Source: Desulfovibrionaceae bacterium (lineage in GTDB: Bacteria; Pseudomonadota; Gammaproteobacteria; Burkholderiales; Burkholderiaceae_C). Taken from it: DNA of 7,875 nucleotides. The position numbers and the translations under genes are program-made. The stretch lies in assembly GCA_009778355.1 (NCBI GenBank), contig WRJY01000229.1:1-7875 (forward strand), read 5' to 3'. Shown in pieces: positions 1 to 5,022 of the stretch. Position 1 is the stretch's first letter. Each line of letters begins with the position of its first letter. Under the pieces are notes generated by a model, which had not been told where the DNA came from, ran no database searches, and saw only the letters and a program-made list of their open reading frames with translations.

Positions 1-74
1 CTAGCGTTTGTGCTCTGGGACATCAGTGTTGAGGGCAGATACCCGCGGATGAACATGTCGCCCTTATCGTTCAT
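1..74 (-). CDS. Start of an unidentified third gene of the partition operon (partial)
   Basis: An ATG at 74-72 opens a frame with no stop up to the window edge, giving about 24 residues that begin MNDKGDMFIRGYLP. A GAGG Shine-Dalgarno-like element lies about 7 bases upstream, and the start is 19 bases after the stop of the ParR-like gene, so it is probably the next gene of the same operon. Too little is present to name a family. The short frame could end just outside the window, so its reality rests on the ribosome site and spacing alone. Confidence 0.45.
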   Translation of the reverse strand, partial: MNDKGDMFIRGYLPSTLMSQSTNA

Positions 75-93
75 CGGAATCCTCTGCCCATGA

Positions 94-387
94 TCATTTC
101 TCGAGCGGCGCGGCAAACACATCCGCCGCCGCCGGCAAATCGAAGATGGCTCCCGACTGCCCTCGATCGGCAGCGCCCACGGGCAAGCGCGCAAGATCCG
201 TCCGCGCAATTGCCGCGCCCGCGCCCGCGCTAAATTGCCCCAGCACGGCCTCATGGGCCAGCAAGCGCAAGCGGTTGATGCGCTTGGTGCCCTTTTTGAA
301 GCGAATCAGGTCATCGTAAAGCCGGGGATCGTCTTCACGGTCCAGCTCGAACAGCATGCGAATCGTCTCCGGTTGGGATGTATTCAT
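94..387 (-). CDS. ParR/StbB-like small partition adaptor (97 aa)
   Basis: This small protein is encoded directly after the actin-like ATPase. Its ATG (387-385) shares one base with the ATPase stop in a TGATG overlap, and an AGGAG site sits 7 bases upstream. A GTG one codon earlier is the alternative start. The N-terminal 45 residues are charged and probably helical, with a DPRLYDDLIRFKKGTKR segment followed by an RLRLLAHEAVL helix. This resembles the DNA-binding part of StbB/ParR-type proteins encoded after StbA/ParM. The rest is rich in Ala, Gly and Pro and looks poorly folded. In ParMRC systems the adaptor binds the centromere and caps the actin-like filament; that role is inferred here from gene order, size and composition, not from a diagnostic motif. 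The alternative is an unrelated small stability protein. Confidence 0.65.
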   Translation of the reverse strand: MNTSQPETIRMLFELDREDDPRLYDDLIRFKKGTKRINRLRLLAHEAVLGQFSAGAGAAIARTDLARLPVGAADRGQSGAIFDLPAAADVFAAPLEK

Positions 388-1409
388 CACGCGTCTCCTT
401 GACCGGCAGCCAGTCCACAGAGCTTCGGCGCGTAGTTCATGCCGGCGATCTGAAAGCCCCGGACGTTGGCGTGCAGCGGATCCTTGATTTCAAGGATTTT
501 GTGCTTTGGGAAAGCCTCCTTCACCGCCTTCTTGAACAGATAGGCGCCGCCTCCCACCAGAATGATGTTCTGGAAGCTGTAGCTGGCATCGATCCAGCGC
601 ATCATCGAGGCGACCGCCTGCTGGGCGATTGAGTGCGCCATCGGCATGGCCCGCGAAATGTCATATGGTTTCTGGTAGATCACCGGGTTTTTCCCGGTGC
701 GTAAAGCCAGATCAATCGCTTCAATGTCGTTGTACGGAGCGCCGATGTCATGCCCGATCTCTGACGCGATCGCCTGCAAGATGTCGAAGACCCCCCGGTT
801 GACCGAATGGCTCTTTGCCTGCACCAAGCGCATGCCACGAGCGACCAGCCAGTCGAAGGTGCGCGAACCCGGATCGAGAATCAGGCTCTGCTCTTTCTCG
901 ATGGCGGCGCCCTTGGCGTGCTGGATGGCGAAATCGACCAAGGCTCCCTGCGGCTGGGCAATCGCCAGCGCCTTGCGAACCGCCACACTCCTGCCGTGGC
1001 CAATGTCGTGAATCCCAGTCACCACTTTCTCAAGCGCCGCCTTTCGGGCCGTGAGAGCCGCTACTGGCAGGCCCACGACCAGGAGATCGATCACCGGCAG
1101 CTTCATCATCGCCAGCGCACCGCGCAGCAGCGCCAGATATTCCGGTGTTTCCGTGTAGCGATCGTGCATCTGGGTTGCGCGAAAGGTGTCGGCGGCCAGT
1201 TCGACCTCCGGTCCAACCTCGTAGTAGAGGCCGTTGATTGGAATCGCGACCGTCTTGCGCCGTTCGTAGCCCGGTTGGGTGGACGGCTCGCGCATACTGG
1301 GGTAGGCGATCGAGGGGAAGTTGGCGCAGCGAATTTCGCCGCCGGATGCGCTGCTGACGTATTTGGTGTTGCCGAAGCCCACGTCAACGGCTCTGACGAT
1401 AAAGTCCAT
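387..1409 (-). CDS. Actin-like partition ATPase, ParM/StbA family (PRTRC system protein D), 340 aa
   Basis: The actin/Hsp70-fold signatures are visible in order. The phosphate-1 loop is at residues 9-16 (DVGFGNTK), phosphate-2 at about 179-186 (DPGSRTFD), and the adenosine loop at 284-291 (LVGGGAYL). The length fits ParM-type proteins and the protein family called PRTRC D. Such proteins polymerise with ATP into filaments that push plasmid copies apart after an adaptor has bound the centromere; they act in the cytoplasm. The ATG at 1409 is set by an AGGAG site 7 bases upstream. The ParR-like gene follows with a one-base overlap, so the pair is translationally coupled. The likely promoter lies near 1752-1780. 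All key motifs are intact, so the protein should be functional. Family membership is firm; the exact PRTRC D label is based on family knowledge and the neighbouring cassette. Confidence 0.88.
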   Translation of the reverse strand: MDFIVRAVDVGFGNTKYVSSASGGEIRCANFPSIAYPSMREPSTQPGYERRKTVAIPINGLYYEVGPEVELAADTFRATQMHDRYTETPEYLALLRGALAMMKLPVIDLLVVGLPVAALTARKAALEKVVTGIHDIGHGRSVAVRKALAIAQPQGALVDFAIQHAKGAAIEKEQSLILDPGSRTFDWLVARGMRLVQAKSHSVNRGVFDILQAIASEIGHDIGAPYNDIEAIDLALRTGKNPVIYQKPYDISRAMPMAHSIAQQAVASMMRWIDASYSFQNIILVGGGAYLFKKAVKEAFPKHKILEIKDPLHANVRGFQIAGMNYAPKLCGLAAGQGDA

Positions 1410-1412
1410 GAA

Positions 1413-1598
1413 TCACTCCTGAACGGGTTCAAAGGCGGACAGCATCCGCTGGACGGCGCTGTCGATCCACACGGAAATCGCCAGGAAGAGCCTCTTTCTC
1501 GCGATCGGCTCGGACTGGGTTGCAGCGGATTCGAATTGAACGGCAACCTGGGTCGAGTTCTCAAGTGAAGTCCTTCGTGGCGCTCCGTGTCGCTCCAC
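1413..1598 (-). CDS. Possible small leader gene before the ParM-like gene (61 aa)
   Basis: A GTG-started frame ends at a TGA that lies 3 bases before the ParM-like ATG and adjoins that gene's AGGAG site, an arrangement that would couple the two. The C-terminal half looks helical and amphipathic (RKRLFLAISVWIDSAVQRML) and codon choice is not odd. No family is recognised. The ribosome site is weak (a GAG too close to the start). The open frame continues upstream past the GTG for 12 codons to a TGA at 1637-1635 without another good start, so it could instead be the tail of a decayed gene. Confidence 0.3.
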   Translation of the reverse strand: MERHGAPRRTSLENSTQVAVQFESAATQSEPIARKRLFLAISVWIDSAVQRMLSAFEPVQE

Positions 1599-1721
1599 GA
1601 TCTCATTGAACCGGCCCCGGTCAAGCCCATGCTCTCAGCCGCTGGGCTGCCGTGGAGCGTCAAAATGGACGCAACCCTGACGGTGGAAACCAGAGGCCAG
1701 TCAAACCCATGTCAACCCCGC

Positions 1722-1751
1722 TTGCAGACTCGATTGGAGAGTCTTTTGCAA
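1722..1751. repeat. Interrupted hairpin next to the candidate partition promoter
   Basis: AGACTC at 1726-1731 and GAGTCT at 1739-1744 are perfect inverted repeats around a 7-base loop. The stem is continued by TTGC (1722-1725) and GCAA (1748-1751), with three unpaired T residues between. The right side also contains the perfect palindrome TTTTGCAAAA (1744-1753). The structure starts within a few bases of the -10 element of the candidate minus-strand promoter, so it could be an operator or a 5' leader hairpin. As a plus-strand terminator it would be weak (short stem, only four T residues). Confidence 0.45.
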
Positions 1752-1780
1752 AATAAACGCACCTCACGTTGCAATTTCAA
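1752..1780 (-). promoter_or_regulatory. Candidate sigma-70 promoter for the ParM-like operon
   Basis: Read on the minus strand, TTGAAA (1780-1775) is followed by exactly 17 bases and then TTTATT (1757-1752), a fair match to -35 and -10 elements. It points toward the ParM-like gene, whose ATG is about 340 bases downstream, and sits in the only A/T-rich patch of this region. The long leader and the 4/6 match of the -10 element keep this tentative. Confidence 0.4.
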
Positions 1781-1836
1781 GCGCCATCCGCAAACACCGC
1801 TGCCGTGGCGACAAGCGGGTTGCCTGCGCGGTGGCA

Positions 1837-1871
1837 GTCGTTGACAGTGGCGCGGATCGGGTGTCAACTAC
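1837..1871. repeat. Inverted repeat GTTGACA-N15-TGTCAAC
   Basis: GTTGACA (1840-1846) and TGTCAAC (1862-1868) are perfect inverted 7-mers with a 15-base spacer. Adding the flanks gives GTCGTTGACA versus TGTCAACTAC, 9 of 10 bases symmetric. The centre-to-centre distance of 22 bases, about two helical turns, would put both half-sites on one face of the DNA, as for a dimeric regulator or a recombinase core. It lies about 60 bases upstream of the candidate -35 element. Function is inferred only from geometry. Confidence 0.4.
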
Positions 1872-2255
1872 AGGTTCCCGAGGCATCCTGGCCTGCTCCA
1901 TCGCGGAGCGAAAGGCGTTGCGGTCGTTACCCGTCTTTTTCAAATTCCTCAAGTCCCGGCCCTTGAGCCGGGTTTGGCATGGTTCCTTCGAGTCCATGCC
2001 CGAAGCCGTTCAACTCGTAGAGTACGCATGGCATCGCTGGCGGTCCCCTGCCGGACATTGAGCCGGCATTGAGCAATTTCAGCGGCTGGCGCCTGACGCC
2101 GCGCCGCAGTTCCCCGTCTGTCCCTTCGAGCACGCGCACTTCGCGCACCACACGGCTGTGCTGGCCCCTTGTTTGGCTCCCCGTGTGAAGCCGCTCGTGA
2201 ACCTGACGCGCCCTGGCCTTTCGGTAAGGGGCTGCTCCCAACCAGGTGGATGACG

Positions 2256-2597
2256 CTACATACCGAGGACTGATCCCCCTATGCGCAAGGCCAGACCTTC
2301 GCGCCGATGCTGCCCCTGTCCCGCGAGGCTGGGTTGCATCCCAATTCCCGACGAACGCAGAAATGCAAGTGCGGGCGGATCAATGTGTTCATTTTTAAGA
2401 CTGACCGAGCCGGTGACGCGCATTTCACGCAACACCGGCGAACCCTGGGTAGGCATGACGCGCTCGTGGCCGCGCGCCTTGCTGAAATCAACTGACCACG
2501 TATTACCCGCGTATCGGAATCCGCGCTGGCGATGAACCGATGGATTCCACCCATTTACCCGCTGCGCGCCGCCGGGATGGCGCACGGCCTCTATCAC
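2256..2597 (-). other. Doubtful 113-codon open frame upstream of the integrase
   Basis: This GTG-started minus-strand frame has a central part that reads like protein (for example VDFSKARGHERVMPTQG and LREMRVTGSVSLKNEH, about residues 36-71). There is no clear ribosome site, the ends are rich in Arg and Gly, and it would cover the integrase promoter region antisense. It could be the remnant of a gene cut by rearrangement, or chance. No family is recognised. Confidence 0.2.
2479..2506 (+). promoter_or_regulatory. Candidate integrase promoter
   Basis: TTGCTG (2479-2484), a 16-base spacer and TATTAC (2501-2506) give a moderate sigma-70-like match about 100 bases before the integrase start. It is the best candidate I found in the 130 bases before the gene. 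Both hexamers depart from consensus. Confidence 0.3.
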
Positions 2598-2608
2598 GGA
2601 GAAATGTC

Positions 2609-3778
2609 ATGTTTGCCTCTACCTTCAATCCACCCAACGCCAACGCGACTCGCCGGGTACATGGCGCTATCGGCTCATGGCGCGATGCGCGCCATCAGCC
2701 GGTTCGCCAGCAAGGCCGCGTCACGCTGGATATCCTCGAGCGCCACCGGCCCGGCAAAACGGACCCGCTGCGCGTGCTCGACCTGTTGATCGATCAGTTC
2801 AACGGGCAGCACACGGCACTGGAAAAAACCGTTTCCCACAAGACGCGGCAGGAGCGCGCCGATTTTTTACGGCGCTTCTTCCGTGATCTGCACCTGAAGG
2901 CCGGTTTCAAGAAAGTGCCTGATCCGCGCAATCTGGGAGACCGCCATATCCAGGCCATGGTCGCCGTATGGCAAAGGGAGCGGCTGGCTCCGGCGACGAT
3001 TCAGACTTACCTGAGCTTTCTGCGGGGGCTGGCCTCTTGGCTCGGCAAGCCTGGCTTCATCCGCGCGCCGGCCCACTACGGGCTGTCGCCAACCGAATAC
3101 CAGCGGCATGAATATGCGCAGAGGGACAAGAGCTGGACGGCAGCCGGCATAGACATCGACACGCTGGTGGAACGGGTCTGCGCCTATGACCGCTACGTGG
3201 GCGCTTGCCTGCGGCTCATCAGGGCAATGGGCCTGCGACGCAAGGAAGCGGTCATGTTCCGCCCCCATCAGTGCGTGGTTCCATTCGAGGCGACCGGAGT
3301 GCCGCCGGAGCGGCGGCAGGCCGACCACTACGTGCGGATCAAGGAAGGCGCGAAGGGCGGACGGCTGCGCCACGTGCCGTTGGACACGCCGCAGCGCATC
3401 GCCGCGCTGGAATTTGCCCAAGCGGTCGCAGAGGAAAAAAACGCCCACCTTGGTGATCCCCGCCGCAGCCTGCAACGCAACTTGCGGCGCTTCGACTACG
3501 TGATGGCGCGGTTTCGCATTACCGCGGCGGGTTTGGGGGCAACCGCCCACGGCCTGCGGCACGAAGCGATGATCGACCACTACATGAGCAAATCCGGCGG
3601 AGCGTCGCCTCCCGTTCGGGGCGATGACCAAATACCACCCGAGTTGGACCACGCCGCCCGATTGTCGGCTGCCGAGCTTGCCGGGCACAACAGGGTGAGA
3701 GCTGCTGGAGCCTATTTAGGTCAGTCTGCGGTTATGAGCAGCAAGACCTGTAAACCGAGCGATCCACCTGTGACGTAG
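2609..3778 (+). CDS. Tyrosine recombinase / integrase (389 aa)
   Basis: This is a site-specific recombinase of the phage-integrase class that would insert or excise the element by strand exchange through a covalent tyrosine intermediate. The N-terminal part (about 50-180) looks like a helical SAM-like core-binding domain. The catalytic set is complete: Arg210 in GLRRKEA, Lys249 in EGAKGG, His314 and Arg317 in HGLRHE, His360 in LAGH, and Tyr369 nine residues later in GAYLG. The composition recalls the 'integrase domain-containing protein' group (Integrase_1 type) common on integrative elements. The ATG at 2609 is chosen because GGAG lies at 2598-2601; an in-frame ATG at 2540 lacks a ribosome site and adds an Arg-rich, unlikely extension. 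About 20 residues follow the catalytic segment and end in a plain hydrophilic tail. It is transcribed against the PRTRC operon and away from the partition operon. Confidence 0.9.
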   Translation: MFASTFNPPNANATRRVHGAIGSWRDARHQPVRQQGRVTLDILERHRPGKTDPLRVLDLLIDQFNGQHTALEKTVSHKTRQERADFLRRFFRDLHLKAGFKKVPDPRNLGDRHIQAMVAVWQRERLAPATIQTYLSFLRGLASWLGKPGFIRAPAHYGLSPTEYQRHEYAQRDKSWTAAGIDIDTLVERVCAYDRYVGACLRLIRAMGLRRKEAVMFRPHQCVVPFEATGVPPERRQADHYVRIKEGAKGGRLRHVPLDTPQRIAALEFAQAVAEEKNAHLGDPRRSLQRNLRRFDYVMARFRITAAGLGATAHGLRHEAMIDHYMSKSGGASPPVRGDDQIPPELDHAARLSAAELAGHNRVRAAGAYLGQSAVMSSKTCKPSDPPVT

Positions 3779-3820
3779 GCTACCGCGATTGCGCATAAAT
3801 CTTCCAAGATCACCCTCCCC

Positions 3821-3839
3821 GGTGGCCGCTGGGGCCGCC
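3821..3839. repeat. GC-rich hairpin just before a ribosome site
   Basis: GGTGGCC (3821-3827) pairs with GGCCGCC (3833-3839) over seven positions including one G-U pair, with a 5-base loop. No T tract follows on either strand, so an intrinsic terminator between the convergent genes is not supported. It lies eight bases before the AGGAG site of the broken plus-strand frame and may be part of that gene's old leader. Confidence 0.3.
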
Positions 3840-3857
3840 GTCAACCAGGAGACGATC

Positions 3858-3965
3858 ATGGATACCATCAACTTCAATGGACCCGGTGCGCTGGTACTTG
3901 GACTGACTGCTGTCCCAAGGCGCTGCGCAGGAACTGCTGATGCGCCGCTACACTACCAGCGCCAG
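3858..3965 (+). pseudogene. 5' remnant of a frameshifted plus-strand gene
   Basis: A strong AGGAG site (3847-3851) sits 6 bases before an ATG that begins MDTINFNGPGALVLGL, which looks like a real protein start. After codon 16 the frame turns into Arg/Cys-rich sequence, while the +1 frame from about 3907 reads LLSQGAAQELLMRRYTTSAS, a much more natural continuation. This suggests an indel near 3903-3912. Beyond about 3965 neither frame looks natural, and the opposite strand carries the 67-codon gene, so the 3' part seems lost or replaced. Read without a shift, the frame runs to 4208 (116 aa) into the antisense of the ThiF gene, which I think is chance. No family is recognised. Confidence 0.35.
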
Positions 3966-4151
3966 CAGTTGGTTGAAGTCTTTGCGATCATGCAGAAAGT
4001 CAGCCGCCAATTCCAGCAGGCGCCGGCCCACCGCGGTGAACAGCCGCGCGAGATCTTCGCGCCGATAGACGCGGCCACGTCGCAATTGACCGGCAAGGCG
4101 GACAGCGCCCATTCCCAAGGAACCCGCAGAAAGCTGAACCATGTTCTGCAT
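3948..4151 (-). CDS. Small hypothetical protein at the end of the PRTRC operon (67 aa)
   Basis: This frame follows the ThiF gene after a 37-base gap on the same strand. About two thirds of its codons end in G or C, with frequent CTG, GCG and CGC, as in the neighbouring genes. The sequence looks well folded: an N-terminal Gly/Ala segment, then a basic turn (GQLRRGRVYRRED) and a long amphipathic helix up to a C-terminal LLALVV. The basic turn and helix could contact DNA or a partner, but no family is recognised. The ribosome site before the ATG at 4151 is weak. The seven codons before it (after a TGA) read sensibly but have no start codon. A plus-strand frame covers the same bases and is judged less likely. 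Confidence 0.5.
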   Translation of the reverse strand: MQNMVQLSAGSLGMGAVRLAGQLRRGRVYRREDLARLFTAVGRRLLELAADFLHDRKDFNQLLALVV

Positions 4152-4188
4152 GGTGAATTTCTCATTGAAATTTCATGCCTTCTACCCA

Positions 4189-5022
4189 TTAGGCCGTTTC
4201 CGCGTTGACCTTGGTATCCGGTTCCTCGGCAAGCGCATAACCGAAACGCGCCCAAGTGCGCGGATCTATCTCGATCGGCCCCACCCGCTTCGAATCGAGG
4301 TTGATCACCGCTCCGTGCTGCTTCAGCCGTCCCTTGGAGAACAGCTCATACAGCAGTTGCGCCCCGAAACGAACAGCCACGTCGTTGATGAATAGTCCTT
4401 GGGACGCCAGCGACATCCGCACCGAACAGGATGGCTGGTTGCTCTCGGGTGTCGCGTCATCGAGCAGTTCCGCAAAAAGTTCCGTAACGCAAGGCAAGCG
4501 CGGCCCCGGCGCGGCGCGGCGCGGGCGGCATCGGTTGTTCAAGGGTTGCCCCAGCACCACCTGCGCACTCGCCTCGGTATTGCCCAAGTCGAGCCAGTAA
4601 TCAAAGTACGGCTCGCGATTGAAAGCGATCTGGTGCAGGGCGCGCCGGGCCTCGCGGCTGTCCACGCAACTGATCAGCAAGTGACAGGACTTGCTAAAGC
4701 TGTCGGTCCGCTGGAAATCTTCGTAACGCAGCGGCAGCGCCTGCCAATCGAACCCGTAGAACTGGTTGAGCCGGTGAATCGTCACGATGGCCTTATGCCG
4801 TCCTATGTCCGCCGCGCTGTAAAGCTGCCGCCCGACGTTGGCCTCGCTGACGCGATCGGCGTCGAACGCCGTGACGTGCAATCCGTGGGGATGCCCCAAA
4901 GCGCGCATCGCAATGTCCAGCCGCGCCAGACAAGCGGCCATTTGCGCCCCGTTGCCGCCCACGCCGACCAGGTGGACGGTGACGCGGGTGTCGAGCAACG
5001 CCGAATGGATCAGGTGTTCCAT
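4189..5022 (-). CDS. PRTRC system ThiF family protein, E1-like adenylating enzyme (277 aa)
   Basis: This protein has the ThiF/MoeB/E1 Rossmann core. The nucleotide loop is VGVGGNG (19-25), acidic residues lie at FDAD (53-56), the ANVGRQ block (Asn62, Arg65, Gln66) contacts ATP in relatives, and Lys77 and Asp121 (SCVDS) follow. Relatives adenylate the C-terminus of a ubiquitin-like or sulfur-carrier protein. There is no CxxC pair, so the structural zinc site of MoeB/ThiF appears absent. The best candidate acceptor is Cys199 in a PSCS motif, with Cys178 (LPCVTELF) as an alternative. The start at 5022 has AAGGA 5 bases upstream and overlaps the end of the A gene by 13 bases. The length fits the PRTRC ThiF family. 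Encoded with a JAMM protein and an E2-like protein, it is probably the activating enzyme of a ubiquitin-like pathway; its partner is not in the window. Confidence 0.9.
   Translation of the reverse strand: MEHLIHSALLDTRVTVHLVGVGGNGAQMAACLARLDIAMRALGHPHGLHVTAFDADRVSEANVGRQLYSAADIGRHKAIVTIHRLNQFYGFDWQALPLRYEDFQRTDSFSKSCHLLISCVDSREARRALHQIAFNREPYFDYWLDLGNTEASAQVVLGQPLNNRCRPRRAAPGPRLPCVTELFAELLDDATPESNQPSCSVRMSLASQGLFINDVAVRFGAQLLYELFSKGRLKQHGAVINLDSKRVGPIEIDPRTWARFGYALAEEPDTKVNAETA

Larger units (their letters stand above)
1599..2608. other. About 1 kb divergent intergenic region between the partition operon and the integrase
   Basis: No convincing full-length gene is seen here. Open frames exist on both strands, but they overlap each other, lack ribosome sites, and match no family I know. 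The region contains the candidate promoter (1752-1780), the hairpin (1722-1751), the GTTGACA/TGTCAAC dyad (1837-1871), a GTCAARCCCATG repeat (1620-1631 and 1700-1711), a near-tandem CCGGACATTGAG/CCGGCATTGAG (2051-2073), a CCCGGC/GCCGGG dyad (1955-1972) and the 10-base repeat CTGGGTTGCA (1515-1524, just outside, and 2329-2338). Its position upstream of a ParM-like gene and of an integrase makes it a candidate home for a centromere (parC), operators or an attachment site. None of these is proven by a diagnostic motif, and no tRNA gene is visible. Confidence 0.6.

Noticed and set aside
807..1568. Plus-strand frame of 253 codons opposite the ParM-like gene
   Set aside because: The opposite strand has intact actin-fold motifs, a strong ribosome site and coupled neighbours; this frame has none.
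1955..1972. CCCGGC/GCCGGG dyad as a transcription terminator
   Set aside because: Six-base stem followed by only three T residues, and no gene clearly ends just before it.
1764..2241. Two overlapping minus-strand frames (77 and 104 codons) and a plus-strand frame at 1831-2061
   Set aside because: They overlap in different frames and strands, lack ribosome sites, and match no family known to me. Some stretches read like protein (for example KGRDLRNLKKTGNDRNAF), so an old remnant is possible but not supported enough to list as a gene.
1410..2608. CRISPR array, iteron origin or tRNA attachment site in the intergenic region
   Set aside because: No regular repeat-spacer pattern, no evenly spaced iterons and no tRNA-like cloverleaf sequence could be seen.
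2867..3688. Minus-strand frame of 273 codons opposite the integrase
   Set aside because: The integrase has all catalytic residues in frame; the antisense frame has no motif and no ribosome site.
3775..3783. GTAGGCTAC palindrome at the integrase stop codon
   Set aside because: Only four base pairs around one base with no T tract; expected by chance.
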